Source of the DNA: Candidatus Apopatosoma intestinale
Lineage (GTDB): Bacteria; Bacillota; Clostridia; Oscillospirales; CAG-272
Reading direction: 5' to 3'
Length of the DNA stretch: 52,209 nucleotides
Assembly (NCBI GenBank): GCA_003524145.1
Contig: DODZ01000028.1
Coordinates: 53,613 to 105,821 of the forward strand
The translations under genes were made by a program, and so were the position numbers. The notes beneath the pieces are model-generated. The model saw only the letters and a list, made by a program, of their open reading frames with translations, ran no database searches and had not been told where the DNA came from. Numbering within the stretch: the first letter of the stretch is position 1; each line of letters opens with the position of its first letter. Shown here piece after piece: positions 17,380-25,845 of the stretch.

Positions 17380-18060
17380 ATGGGAAAACTGATAGTAATA
17401 GACGGGTTGGACGGCTCGGGAAAGACCACTAAAAGCAAGCTTCTCTATGAGGAGCTGAAAAATCAGGGCAAGAATGTCCGTCTGATTTCTTTTCCGAATT
17501 ATGAAAGCGAGGAAGCAACGCTCGTAAAGATGTATCTGCGCGGCGATTTCGGCGATACACCCGATGCCGTGAACGGATATGCCGCGGCGACATTTTTCTC
17601 CGTAGAGCGGTATGCCTCCTTCAAAAAGAACTGGGAGAGCTTCTATCGCGAGGATGATGCCATAGTCATAGCATGCAGATACACCACGGCAAATGCGGTG
17701 CATCAGCTCGCGAAAATGGACAGAGACCTCTGGGACGAATATCTGAACTGGCTCTATGATTTTGAATACAACAAGATGGGTATACCGAGACCTGACCTCG
17801 TGCTTTTCCTCGAGATGAAGCCCGAGGTTTCGGAAAAGCTTGTCGCTCAGCGAAATGCACAGACGGGGCAGGCACTCGATATTCACGAAAAGGATAAGGA
17901 ATATATGCAGAGATGCTACAAGGCGGGACTTTATTCTTCGGATAAGCTGGGCTGGGAGCGCATCTGCTGCTATGAGGGAAACGAGCCGAAATCCGTAGAG
18001 GAGCTTATGGAGGTCATAACGGAAAAGGTCACGATGTTTCTTGACGTGACGAAAAATTAA
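17380..18060 (+). CDS. tmk: Thymidylate kinase-like protein
   Basis: A 226-residue nucleoside-monophosphate kinase fold. The P-loop is GLDGSGKTT (residues 9-17), followed by FPNYES and the long helical insert with EYNKMGIPRPDLVLFLEM (about 127-144), a block typical of a clostridial thymidylate-kinase subgroup. It should phosphorylate dTMP to dTDP. The usual Asp-Arg motif after the third strand reads ACRYTTANAVHQ (about 92-103), so Asp is replaced by Cys, which is unexpected in an active enzyme. Ribosome site GGGAGG. Function is assigned from family; activity needs that substitution to be tolerated. Confidence 0.85.
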   Translation: MGKLIVIDGLDGSGKTTKSKLLYEELKNQGKNVRLISFPNYESEEATLVKMYLRGDFGDTPDAVNGYAAATFFSVERYASFKKNWESFYREDDAIVIACRYTTANAVHQLAKMDRDLWDEYLNWLYDFEYNKMGIPRPDLVLFLEMKPEVSEKLVAQRNAQTGQALDIHEKDKEYMQRCYKAGLYSSDKLGWERICCYEGNEPKSVEELMEVITEKVTMFLDVTKN

Positions 18061-18072
18061 GGGGGTATTCTT

Positions 18073-18615
18073 ATGAAAAGAGCAGCGTTGCTATTCGCTT
18101 CCGGAACGGAAGAAATCGAGGCACTCACACCTGTCGATATTCTGCGCCGCGCAGGCACTCATGTCGATATTATCGGCGTCGGAACAGACGAGCCGACAGG
18201 CTCGCACGGGATAAGGATAAAGACGGATATGACGCTTGCGTCAGCCGATCTTCTCTCCTATGATATGATAGTAATTCCCGGGGGAATGCCGGGAACGACG
18301 AATATAGAGGAGACAGGCATAGCCGAGGTGCTCAGAAAGGCGGATGCCGAGGGGAAAATCATAGCGGCGATATGCGCCGCGCCCATGATTCTCGGCAGAG
18401 CGGGATTGCTCGCCGGAAGGGAAGCGATATGCTATCCGGGCTTTGAAAAATATCTCTCGGGTGCTCTCATTTCCGAAAAGAAGGTAGCCGTGAGCGGCAA
18501 TGTCATCACAGCAAAGGGAATGGGCGTCGCACTCGAATTTGCACTCGAGCTTACAAAAGCTCTCTACGGAAAGGAAAAGGCGGATGAAGTTGCTTCATCC
18601 GTTATGGCGAAATAA
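18073..18615 (+). CDS. DJ-1/PfpI family protein
   Basis: A 180-residue DJ-1-fold protein. It has the acidic residue of EEIEAL (residues 13-18), IVIPGGMPG (about 68-76) and the nucleophile elbow AAICAAP with the reactive Cys near 104. This is the classic DJ-1/YajL subgroup rather than the PfpI protease subgroup. Proposed roles include glyoxalase and protein or nucleotide deglycase activity; these are debated. mgsA in the same window would produce methylglyoxal, a possible substrate, but that link is only suggestive. Ribosome site AAGGGGG. Only 2 bases separate it from the FTHF cyclo-ligase gene. Confidence 0.92.
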   Translation: MKRAALLFASGTEEIEALTPVDILRRAGTHVDIIGVGTDEPTGSHGIRIKTDMTLASADLLSYDMIVIPGGMPGTTNIEETGIAEVLRKADAEGKIIAAICAAPMILGRAGLLAGREAICYPGFEKYLSGALISEKKVAVSGNVITAKGMGVALEFALELTKALYGKEKADEVASSVMAK

Positions 18616-18617
18616 TT

Positions 18618-19205
18618 ATGTACGAACTCAGACAGCACAAAACAGAAATAAGAACTGCATATATGGAAAAGCGTGCGAATATGCCCGCAGAGGAACGTGC
18701 CGCAAAGAACGCGGCTGTATGCAAAAGCGTGCTTGCCAGCGCGACATACCGCTTTGCGGATACGCTCCTGCTTTATTATCCGCGTGCGGATGAGGTAGAT
18801 GTTCTGCCTATTGCCCGTGCCGCTCTTGAGGCGGGGAAGAAAGTCGCTTTCCCGAAATGCCATCCTGCGGACAAGAGCATGGATTTTCATTTTGTCTCCT
18901 CGGTTGATGATTTTGAAAAGGGCGAATACGATATCATGGAGCCTGTAAATTCGCTCGGTATATATAATAAGGAAAATTCACTGCGGGATAACTGCATCTG
19001 CATCGTTCCCGCTGTCGTATACGACAAAAAAGGCTACCGCATAGGCTACGGAGGCGGATACTATGACAGATATCTCTCGGGCTTCCGCGGCACGGTCGTC
19101 GGCATAGCATACAGGGATTTCATACTGCCGAATGTTCCGCACGGTCGCTTTGATGTGGCGGTCGATGTGCTGATAAGCGAAGGCGGAATATATGCAAAGA
19201 GCTAA
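18618..19205 (+). CDS. 5-formyltetrahydrofolate cyclo-ligase
   Basis: A 195-residue MTHFS/FAU1-family enzyme. The N-terminal KTEIRTAYMEKRAN helix carries the basic residues of the ATP site, and the C-terminal hallmark GYGGGYYDRYL (about 137-147) is intact. It converts 5-formyl-THF to 5,10-methenyl-THF using ATP, so it feeds one-carbon metabolism together with fhs at 23943-25616. It begins 2 bases after the DJ-1 stop with no clear ribosome site, which suggests coupled translation. Its end overlaps the CPBP gene by 14 bases. Confidence 0.94.
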   Translation: MYELRQHKTEIRTAYMEKRANMPAEERAAKNAAVCKSVLASATYRFADTLLLYYPRADEVDVLPIARAALEAGKKVAFPKCHPADKSMDFHFVSSVDDFEKGEYDIMEPVNSLGIYNKENSLRDNCICIVPAVVYDKKGYRIGYGGGYYDRYLSGFRGTVVGIAYRDFILPNVPHGRFDVAVDVLISEGGIYAKS

Positions 19206-20121
19206 GCATAAGGTAACGCATCCCTTTGTCTTTGCGCCGCTCCTTGTGCTGATACTCGTCTTTTTTATCACGGTATCGCGTTTTATTCCGATGAATAAGC
19301 TCGGGATAATCGGTGCCTGCCTGCTCATGTGCTTTTTTCAGGCGGTGATGTTCGGCATCCCGATAGGAATTTATGCATATATGAGGCGCGGCGCACTGCG
19401 CACGGTTTTCGAGGGGAGACTTTCGCTTTCGGGCGCACCCGTGATAATTTTCGGCGCACTCATGCTTATTCTGCAGAGCTGTGTGCTGAAATTCGGTATC
19501 TTCCGCTTCGGCTATAAGATAGATGCCTTTCAGCTCTACGGGAGCAGCTTTGATGTTTCCGCGGGAAGCGCCGCGGAGCTTGCCGCGATAACGGCGGCTT
19601 ATGCGATAATCCCCGCCATCGTCGAGGAAATAATGTTCCGCGGTGTTATATCGCGGGAATATCGCATAGGAGGTCCCGCCTTTGCCGCGATTTTTTCCTC
19701 GCTCTTCTTTGCGATAATACATTTCGATGCGGCGCTTTTTCCCATATATTTCTTTGCGGGGCTGACGCTTTCGGCTGTCCGCTTTGTGACGGATTCGATC
19801 GCCGCCTCGATGGCTGTCCATGCCGCATACAATATCTTTGCGGTTTTTCTCGAGAGATATGTATGGCTCATGTCCTCCAGTCCTGACAGCCAGATTCTTT
19901 TCTGGTTTATACTTATAGCACTTTTTCTGCTCTGTGCCTTTCTCTTCTTCCGTTTTTCGGCGCTCGGGCTCGAAAAGGCAGCTTATTCGGAAAGGGCATA
20001 TCCTTTTGGCAAGGCGGGAGTGAAGAAGCTGCCGCTTTTTGCAGATGCGCTGACCTCGCCGACGGCACTCGTATGCTTTGCCGTCTTTGTCGTTTCCGTA
20101 ATAATAACGGCGATAGTATAA
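19192..20121 (+). CDS. CPBP family intramembrane glutamic protease
   Basis: A 309-residue polytopic protein with about eight hydrophobic segments. The CPBP (Abi/CAAX protease) motifs are present: EEIMFRG (about 144-150, the EExxxR box), FFAIIHFDAA (about 171, FxxxH) and HAAYN (about 209-213, HxxxN). Members cleave within membranes, and some protect bacteriocin producers or process peptides; the substrate here is unknown. The start overlaps the FTHF ligase gene by 14 bases and has AAGGCGG upstream. It is followed directly by the mltG leader hairpin. Confidence 0.9.
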   Translation: MQRAKHKVTHPFVFAPLLVLILVFFITVSRFIPMNKLGIIGACLLMCFFQAVMFGIPIGIYAYMRRGALRTVFEGRLSLSGAPVIIFGALMLILQSCVLKFGIFRFGYKIDAFQLYGSSFDVSAGSAAELAAITAAYAIIPAIVEEIMFRGVISREYRIGGPAFAAIFSSLFFAIIHFDAALFPIYFFAGLTLSAVRFVTDSIAASMAVHAAYNIFAVFLERYVWLMSSSPDSQILFWFILIALFLLCAFLFFRFSALGLEKAAYSERAYPFGKAGVKKLPLFADALTSPTALVCFAVFVVSVIITAIV

Positions 20122-20126
20122 TTTTT

Positions 20127-20174
20127 TACCCCATTGCAGAAAATATGCCTGCAAACATTATTACGAATGGGGTA
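20127..20174 (+). promoter_or_regulatory. Leader hairpin pairing the mltG Shine-Dalgarno
   Basis: TACCCCATT (20127-20135) pairs with AATGGGGTA (20166-20174); the paired GGGG (20169-20172) is the only ribosome-site-like sequence, 7 bases before the mltG ATG. A second small hairpin GCAG/CTGC (20136-20139 with 20049+ region 20149-20152) sits in the loop. The fold would hide the ribosome site, suggesting translational control. The T6 run at 20122-20127 precedes, not follows, the stem. Confidence 0.5.
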
Positions 20175-20179
20175 TATTT

Positions 20180-21226
20180 ATGAAGAAAAAAAGACTACCG
20201 CGCGGCGTGAAATTCTGGCTTGCCGTCATATTTCTCTCCGTGATGGCATCTGCCTTTATCGTTTCCGCTGCAAACGACGCTTTTGCTCTCGTAAAAATGG
20301 GAGGAAGCTATGAAATAACCGTGGATGAGGACGACAGCCTCATCGATGTGGCAAAAAAGCTGAAAAAATCGGGCATGATACGATATCCGCTCACCTTTGC
20401 GGCATATAATCACTTCCGCTTCGGCGATAAGCTGACGGCGGGCGACTATACCGTAAACGGCGGCATGAGCTATGACGAAATGCGGCGTTCGATATCGCCG
20501 AAGAAGAATGCCCGTGAGCAAATCCGCCTGACGATACCCGAGGGATATACGACAGACGCGATAATCGACATTTTCGTAAAGAACGGCATAGGCACAAAGG
20601 AAAAATTTGCCGAGGTCATAAACGGCTACGATTTCGATTATGATTTTGTGCGCGCTATCCCCGAGAGGGAGGGCAGGACATACAGGCTCGACGGATATCT
20701 TTTCCCCGACACATATTTTTTCTACAAGGATTCAAGCGAGGTTGAGGCGATAAGCAAGCTCCTGCGAAATTTTGACGGCAAATTCGGCGCGAAAATGCGT
20801 GATGATGCGCTTTCCTCGGGCATATCGTGCGATGACGCGGTGATTTTAGCCTCCATAATAGAAAAGGAAGCCTTTTTCAAGGAGGATATGCCGAAAATTT
20901 CTTCTGTTTTTCACAACAGGCTTGCGGGAAGCAGAAAATATCTCGAGAGTGATGCCACCGTGCGCTATTTTCTTGCCGTTTCGGGAGAAAATGCCGCGAC
21001 TTTTACCGCCGAGCAGATGCAAATTGTAAACCCATACAACACATACAGGAGCGAGGGACTTCCGCCCGGGGCTATCTGCAATGCGGGCGCGGATGCGCTC
21101 TACGCCGCGATATATCCCGAAAAAACGGATTTTCTCTATTTTGTCTGCGATAAGAGCGGTAACGCCGTCTATTCGCGGACATACGGTGAGCATCTTGCGG
21201 CTACCAAAAAAATACGCGGGCAATGA
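20180..21226 (+). CDS. mltG: Endolytic murein transglycosylase MltG
   Basis: A 348-residue YceG-like protein. One transmembrane helix near the N-terminus (about 11-30) is followed by a LysM-like subdomain (EDDSLIDVAKKL, about 49-60) and the lytic domain with DGYLFPDTYFF (about 172-182), IIEKEA containing the catalytic Glu (228-230), NRL and NPYNTYRSEGLPPGAICNAG-type substrate blocks near 275-295. It cleaves nascent glycan strands and sets their length. MltG next to a U32 protein recalls the yrrL to yrrO neighbourhood of Bacillus. The ribosome site is predicted to be in a hairpin. Confidence 0.94.
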   Translation: MKKKRLPRGVKFWLAVIFLSVMASAFIVSAANDAFALVKMGGSYEITVDEDDSLIDVAKKLKKSGMIRYPLTFAAYNHFRFGDKLTAGDYTVNGGMSYDEMRRSISPKKNAREQIRLTIPEGYTTDAIIDIFVKNGIGTKEKFAEVINGYDFDYDFVRAIPEREGRTYRLDGYLFPDTYFFYKDSSEVEAISKLLRNFDGKFGAKMRDDALSSGISCDDAVILASIIEKEAFFKEDMPKISSVFHNRLAGSRKYLESDATVRYFLAVSGENAATFTAEQMQIVNPYNTYRSEGLPPGAICNAGADALYAAIYPEKTDFLYFVCDKSGNAVYSRTYGEHLAATKKIRGQ

Positions 21227-21247
21227 TGCCCGAAAAGGATGATAAAT

Positions 21248-22474
21248 ATGACAGAATTACTCTCTCCCGCGGGCAATCCCGAAAAACTGCGCGCCGCTTT
21301 TCTCTACGGAGCCGACGCCGTATATTTTGCGGGCGAACGCTTCGGCATGCGTGCCGCGGCGGACAATTTCACCCTGCCCGAGATAGAGGAGGCTTCCGCC
21401 TATGCGCATGAGCGCGGAAGGAAGCTCTATATCACGCTCAATACCATGCCGAGAGAGGACGAATACGCACCGCTCGCCGATTTTCTGCGCGAACTGAAAG
21501 CGCTCGGCGATATGCCCGATGCCGCGATAGTTGCGGATATCGGCGTCATGGACATGATACAGAAGACAATCCCCGATATGGAGATTCATATTTCCACGCA
21601 GGCGGGAATAGTCAGCTCCGCCGACTGCAACGCATGGTACAGGCTCGGAGCGAAGCGCGCGGTTATAGCCCGTGAGCTTTCGCTTTCCGATATCCGCGCG
21701 ATAAGGGCAAATATCCCGTCGGATATGGAGATAGAGGCTTTTGTTCATGGCTCGATGTGCGTTTCCTTCAGCGGGCGTTGCCTTCTTTCGAATAATCTCG
21801 TGGGCAGAGACGCAAACCGCGGTCAGTGCGCGCAGCCATGCCGCTGGAACTATACGATAACGGAAGAAAAGCGCCCCGACACGCCTTTTCCCATAGAGGA
21901 AACGCGCGAGGGGACATTCATCATGAGCTCCAAGGATATGAATATGCTCGCCCATGTACCCGAGCTGATAAAGAGCGGTATTTCTTCATTCAAGATAGAG
22001 GGAAGAATGAAGAGCGCATATTATACCGCCGTCGTCACCAATGCTTACCGCGCCGCGATAGACGGATATCTGCGCGATGGCGAGAATTACAGCCTCGATG
22101 AGCGCTGGAATAAAGAGCTGGACAGCGTGAGCCACAGGGAATACTGCACCGGCTACTATTTTGACGATCCGATGAATAATGCGCAGCTTTGCGAAAATCC
22201 CGGCTATATGCGCGAGAAAGCATATCTCGCCGTGGCTCTGGAATACGATGCCGAGCGGAAAACGGCAAAATTCCGCCAGAGAAACAAAGTCAGTCTCGGC
22301 ATGGCGGCAGAGCTTATCTCCCCCGGGAAATTCGGCAGGGGCTTTACCGTGGAGAAAATCATCTCCGCGGAAAACGGCGCGGAACTGGAGAGCGCACCGC
22401 ATCCTTTCATGGAATTCTGGCTCCCTGTGCCTTTTGAGGTAAAAGCGGGTGACATACTCCGCGGCGCAAACTGA
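21248..22474 (+). CDS. Peptidase U32 family protein (TrhP/YrrO-like)
   Basis: A 408-residue U32 protein. The N-terminal TIM-barrel begins ELLSPAGNPEKL, the typical family start; the U32 signature with Cys residues runs from MCVSFSGRCLLSN through GRDANRGQCAQPCRWNY (about 171-202), where the cysteines bind an iron-sulfur cluster in characterised members. The C-terminal barrel is present. In Bacillus, TrhP1/TrhP2 (YrrN/YrrO) form 5-hydroxyuridine at tRNA position 34 from prephenate; adjacency to mltG supports that subgroup. I prefer the ATG at 21248 because AAAAGG lies 9 bases upstream; the in-frame ATG at 21239 is too close to it. Confidence 0.9.
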   Translation: MTELLSPAGNPEKLRAAFLYGADAVYFAGERFGMRAAADNFTLPEIEEASAYAHERGRKLYITLNTMPREDEYAPLADFLRELKALGDMPDAAIVADIGVMDMIQKTIPDMEIHISTQAGIVSSADCNAWYRLGAKRAVIARELSLSDIRAIRANIPSDMEIEAFVHGSMCVSFSGRCLLSNNLVGRDANRGQCAQPCRWNYTITEEKRPDTPFPIEETREGTFIMSSKDMNMLAHVPELIKSGISSFKIEGRMKSAYYTAVVTNAYRAAIDGYLRDGENYSLDERWNKELDSVSHREYCTGYYFDDPMNNAQLCENPGYMREKAYLAVALEYDAERKTAKFRQRNKVSLGMAAELISPGKFGRGFTVEKIISAENGAELESAPHPFMEFWLPVPFEVKAGDILRGAN

Positions 22475-22485
22475 AATAAATACAT

Positions 22486-22511
22486 AAATCCGCCGTTTCG
22501 GCGGATTTTTT
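22486..22511 (+). terminator. Rho-independent terminator of the ftsK-U32 operon
   Basis: Perfect stem AATCCGCCG / CGGCGGATT with a TTT loop, running into a T6 tract, 12 bases after the U32 stop codon. Confidence 0.93.
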
Positions 22512-22552
22512 GTTCAAGTCGGTATAATTTTAATACAATATGGAGAATTATA

Positions 22553-22581
22553 TTGACTTGAAAGAAAAAGTGTGGTATCAT
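22553..22581 (+). promoter_or_regulatory. Promoter of the Thr-rich lipoprotein gene
   Basis: TTGACT (22553-22558), 17-base spacer, TATCAT (22576-22581), 38 bases before the TTG start at 22620. Confidence 0.7.
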
Positions 22582-22619
22582 AGTGAAAACAATTGCTTTG
22601 TATATATGGAGGAAGTACC

Positions 22620-23204
22620 TTGAAGAAGCTTTTCTTTATCATAATATGTATAACTTTGCTGACAGCCCTTGTACTCACCGGTTGCGGCGAGAAAACACCC
22701 GAAACGAAAGTGACGGACGATTTCACAATAACGACGGAGCCTACGGACACAACTACGGAAACCACAACGACCGCCGAGCCGACCACGACGACAGAGACGA
22801 CGAGCATGACAAACGGGACGAGCGAAGCGACGACCGAATCCGATACATCCGAGGTGACAACAACCGAGGGCACAACCACAGGCACATCGGATAGCGAAAC
22901 GACATCGCAGACGACAAAGGAAACCACGACCGAGACGGAAACCGAGACAGAAACCGAGGAAAATACGACGACAACCATCGCCACAACCTCGACGGCATCT
23001 GCAACCGCGACTACGGCTACCACAGCTACGACAGCCACAACGGCAACCACAACCACAACCACAACTGCAACCGCAACCACAACAGCTACGACAGCGACAA
23101 CGGCTACGACTACAACCGAGACAACAATGACAACAGCCACGACACCCGAGTCCACCACCTCATCGCGCAGAGGTGAAATAGACCTCCCCGACATTCCTAT
23201 CTAA
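22620..23204 (+). CDS. Thr-rich mucin-like lipoprotein
   Basis: A 194-residue lipoprotein. The start is TTG at 22620: GGAGGAAG sits just upstream and the product then begins MKKLFFIII, a proper signal peptide with lipobox LTGC (Cys22). The mature chain of about 173 residues contains roughly 86 threonines, with Glu and Ser in the first half and (T)n-Ala repeats in the second half, and ends in a charged tail (RRGEIDLPDIPI). No globular domain is visible. Such stretches are typical of O-glycosylated stalks or wall spacers, which is inference. Codons are almost only ACN, so repeat slippage could change its length between strains. It has its own promoter and terminator. Confidence 0.82.
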   Translation: MKKLFFIIICITLLTALVLTGCGEKTPETKVTDDFTITTEPTDTTTETTTTAEPTTTTETTSMTNGTSEATTESDTSEVTTTEGTTTGTSDSETTSQTTKETTTETETETETEENTTTTIATTSTASATATTATTATTATTATTTTTTTATATTTATTATTATTTTETTMTTATTPESTTSSRRGEIDLPDIPI

Positions 23205-23227
23205 GCGAAAATACATAAGCCCGAGAC

Positions 23228-23269
23228 AGCGCAGGCTACCGCATTTATTACGGCGGACTGCGCTTTTTT
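23228..23269 (+). terminator. Terminator after the Thr-rich lipoprotein gene
   Basis: Stem AGCGCAG (23228-23234) / CTGCGCT (23258-23264) with an inner CCGC/GCGG pairing, followed by T6. It ends 21 bases before the next start codon, so the next lipoprotein depends on readthrough or an unseen promoter. Confidence 0.8.
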
Positions 23270-23290
23270 ACAAGAGAAAGGAGCATCGCA

Positions 23291-23863
23291 GTGAAGAAAA
23301 TATTTTATTTCGCACTCTGTATTATCATACTCGCGCTTGCCCTCGTTTCCTGCGGGAGAGGCATGTATGCCGACCTTGAAAAAGAGCTTCCCGACTCGGC
23401 AACGCATTATTACAAGGCGAAAACTCTGCCGTACGGCTATGAGCTGTACAGTTTTAACATGACATCCGATGAAAAAAACGGCGAATATGTCGAGCTTATA
23501 TACGAGCCGAGCGGCTACAAATCATCGTATAAACCGGATAAAGGCGAGTTGTCCAGATATGACGACTGCAAGGATGGCATTTTTGTCACGACATACTTCT
23601 CATACGGCACATCGGCAAAATATACAATAGAGAGCATAAAGAGCGGTGCGCCCGAAAATTTCGTTGAATACGGCGGCAGAAAATATTATTACTATTATGC
23701 GTCGGCGGCAAAAACCGCATATTCAAGTACGATGGAGGATGTCGGCTATACGATATATTATCTCGAGGGCGACGATCTCGTGAAGGTTTATGTGGCAAAA
23801 ACTCTCGGCGATATTTCCGAGGCGGTGAAATATGCCGATGTTCTGCGTGTCAACATGAAATAA
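23291..23863 (+). CDS. Hypothetical lipoprotein
   Basis: A 190-residue protein that I do not recognise. The start is GTG with AAAGGAG 7 bases upstream. A signal peptide with lipobox LVSC (Cys21) precedes a soluble domain rich in Tyr (about a tenth of residues), predicted mostly beta, with paired strands such as GYELYSFNM, KYYYYYAS and YTIYYLEGDDLVKVYV. It may be a DUF-type membrane-attached domain like those found in many clostridial lipoproteins. It shares signal-peptide style (Cys at position 10 or 9, III core) with the lipoproteins at 22620 and 29724. Function unknown. Confidence 0.75.
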   Translation: MKKIFYFALCIIILALALVSCGRGMYADLEKELPDSATHYYKAKTLPYGYELYSFNMTSDEKNGEYVELIYEPSGYKSSYKPDKGELSRYDDCKDGIFVTTYFSYGTSAKYTIESIKSGAPENFVEYGGRKYYYYYASAAKTAYSSTMEDVGYTIYYLEGDDLVKVYVAKTLGDISEAVKYADVLRVNMK

Positions 23864-23891
23864 ATGCGATGGCAGAATCAATATCAATAAT

Positions 23892-23919
23892 AAAACCCGA
23901 AGCGCGAGCCTCGGGTTTT
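23892..23919. terminator. Bidirectional terminator between lipoprotein and fhs genes
   Basis: AAAACCCGA (23892-23900) pairs with TCGGGTTTT (23911-23919). Rightwards it runs into TTTTGCGTTTTT and leftwards into TTTTATTATTG, so it can serve both convergent genes. Confidence 0.8.
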
Positions 23920-23942
23920 GCGTTTTTATGATATTTGCGATA

Positions 23943-25616
23943 TCAGAAAAGTCCGGATATTCTGCCGTTTTCATCGACATCTATCCGCTCTGCCGCAGGG
24001 GATTTCGGCAGTCCCGGCATGGTCATGATATCGCCTGTGAGCACCACGACAAAGCCCGCGCCCGCCGAGACGCGCACATTGCGCACTGTTACGGTAAAGC
24101 CCTCGGGTGCGCCGGGAAGCGTCGGGTCATCGGAAAAGCTGTACTGCGTTTTTGCTATGCATACGGGGCATGAGCCGAAGCCGAGCGACTCGAGCATTCC
24201 CACCTGTTTTTTCGCATTGGGAAGCAGTGTGACACCGCTTCCTCCGTAAACGCGGCGAACTACGGCATCTATTTTTTCCGTGAGCGTCATTTCGTCGGGA
24301 TAGGCAAAGCGGAAATCCGCTTTTTCCTCCTCGCAAAGGCGGACAACCTCGCGCGCCAGTGCCTCGCCGCCCTTGCCTCCCTCGGCATGAACGGTGGAAA
24401 GCACGGCGTTTACGCCCAGCTCGCGGCACTTATCCATGATAAATGAAATCTCCGCATCCGTATCGGTAGGGAAGCGGTTTATGGCGACAACCGTGGGAAG
24501 TCCATAGACATTTTTCATATTCGAAACATGGCGGAGGAGATTCGGTATGCCTGCTTCAAGCGCGTGAAGATCTTCGCGTGCAAGCTCGGATTTCGGCATA
24601 CCGCCGTGCATTTTCAGCGCGCGCACGGTGGCGACAACAACTGCCGCATCGGGAGAAAGCCCTGCCATGCGGCACTTGATATCGAGAAATTTTTCCGCAC
24701 CGAGATCGGCACCGAAGCCCGCTTCCGTAACGGCATAATCGGCTGTTTTCATCGCCATTTTTGTGGCGAGCACGGAATTACAGCCGTGCGCTATATTGGC
24801 AAAAGGACCGCCGTGCACAAAGGCGGGCGTGCCCTCAAGCGTCTGCACGAGATTGGGCTTCAGAGCATCTCGCAGGAGCGCTGTCATTGCGCCTGCCGCA
24901 TGGAGCTCGCCCGCCGTCACGGGGCGCTCGTCATATGTGTAGCCCACGATAATGCGCGAAAGGCGGGCTTTCAAATCCGGGACGGATGAGGAGAGGCAGA
25001 GTACAGCCATTATCTCCGAGGCGACCGTGATATCAAAGCCGTCCTCGCGCGGGGTGCCGTTTACTCTGCCGCCGAGCCCATCCACGATGAAACGAAGCTG
25101 GCGGTCGTTCATATCCACGCATCGCTTCCATGTTATCCTGCGCGGGTCTATGCCGAGCGAGTTGCCTTGCTGAATATGATTGTCAAGCATGGCGGCGAGC
25201 AGATTGTTTGCCGCACCTATGGCATGAAAGTCGCCTGTGAAATGCAGGTTTATATCCTCCATAGGGACGACCTGCGCATATCCGCCGCCTGCGGCACCGC
25301 CCTTGATGCCGAAAACGGGACCGAGCGACGGCTCACGCAGAGCAACGGCAACGCTCTTTCCTATGCGGGCAAGTCCGTCGGCGAGACCTATCGTGGTTGT
25401 CGTTTTGCCTTCGCCTGCGGGTGTCGGTGTTATCGCCGTTACAAGGATGAGCTTGCCGCTTTTTTTCGCGCAGTCGAGATAGCGGAGGTCGATTTTTGCC
25501 TTGTAATTGCCGTATTGCTCGATAAATTCGGGCGCGATGCCCGCGCGCTCCGCTATTTTCAGTATATGCTGCGGCATGCATGCCTGAGCGATTTCTATAT
25601 CAGATAAATATGCCAT
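23943..25616 (-). CDS. fhs: Formate--tetrahydrofolate ligase
   Basis: A 557-residue formyl-THF synthetase of standard length. It starts MAYLSDIEIAQACMPQHI, has the ATP loop TPAGEGKTTTTIGL (about 65-78), FTGDFHAI, the GGPFANIAHGCNS block (about 305) and a C-terminal VCIAKTQYSFSDDP motif, all diagnostic. It makes 10-formyl-THF from formate, ATP and THF, and is the entry step of one-carbon metabolism and of the methyl branch of acetogenesis. The ATG at 25616 was chosen because GGAGGG lies 8 bases upstream and the family starts there; the frame is open 42 codons further up by chance. Monocistronic. Confidence 0.97.
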   Translation of the reverse strand: MAYLSDIEIAQACMPQHILKIAERAGIAPEFIEQYGNYKAKIDLRYLDCAKKSGKLILVTAITPTPAGEGKTTTTIGLADGLARIGKSVAVALREPSLGPVFGIKGGAAGGGYAQVVPMEDINLHFTGDFHAIGAANNLLAAMLDNHIQQGNSLGIDPRRITWKRCVDMNDRQLRFIVDGLGGRVNGTPREDGFDITVASEIMAVLCLSSSVPDLKARLSRIIVGYTYDERPVTAGELHAAGAMTALLRDALKPNLVQTLEGTPAFVHGGPFANIAHGCNSVLATKMAMKTADYAVTEAGFGADLGAEKFLDIKCRMAGLSPDAAVVVATVRALKMHGGMPKSELAREDLHALEAGIPNLLRHVSNMKNVYGLPTVVAINRFPTDTDAEISFIMDKCRELGVNAVLSTVHAEGGKGGEALAREVVRLCEEEKADFRFAYPDEMTLTEKIDAVVRRVYGGSGVTLLPNAKKQVGMLESLGFGSCPVCIAKTQYSFSDDPTLPGAPEGFTVTVRNVRVSAGAGFVVVLTGDIMTMPGLPKSPAAERIDVDENGRISGLF

Positions 25617-25653
25617 GTTGAAGCCCTCCTCTGGATTTTTTGTATTTTGGTAT

Positions 25654-25682
25654 ATTATAACCGATTTTCGCCGATTTGTAAA
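25654..25682 (-). promoter_or_regulatory. fhs promoter
   Basis: Minus strand: -35 TTTACA (25677-25682), 17-base spacer, -10 TATAAT (25654-25659). The spacer carries two direct copies of AATCGG. No tetrahydrofolate-riboswitch-like sequence is apparent. Confidence 0.7.
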
Positions 25683-25758
25683 GATGCTTTTGAAAAACAT
25701 ATCATGCACCGCACATGAAAAAAGGAGAAAAAACTCCGGCAAAATGTTAAAATCTCAG

Positions 25759-25787
25759 TTGTAATTTGTGAATTTTTGTGATATAAT
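25759..25787 (+). promoter_or_regulatory. Promoter of the enoate reductase-aconitase X operon
   Basis: TTGTAA (25759-25764), 17-base spacer, TATAAT (25782-25787), about 118 bases before the reductase start codon. It has the same box sequences as the ftsK promoter. Confidence 0.65.
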
Positions 25788-25845
25788 GATATAAAATACC
25801 GCATGATGATATCAAAAAAGCATATATGCTTTTATGCTGTACATT

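Noticed and set aside
22514..23194. 226-codon Val-rich open frame on the minus strand
   Set aside because: It is the antisense image of the ACN (Thr) repeats of the lipoprotein at 22620-23204; it has no signal, ribosome site or domain.
25617..25760. Tetrahydrofolate riboswitch ahead of fhs
   Set aside because: I looked for the conserved folate-riboswitch core; only a weak 4-bp GGAG/CTCC hairpin and direct AATCGG repeats are present.
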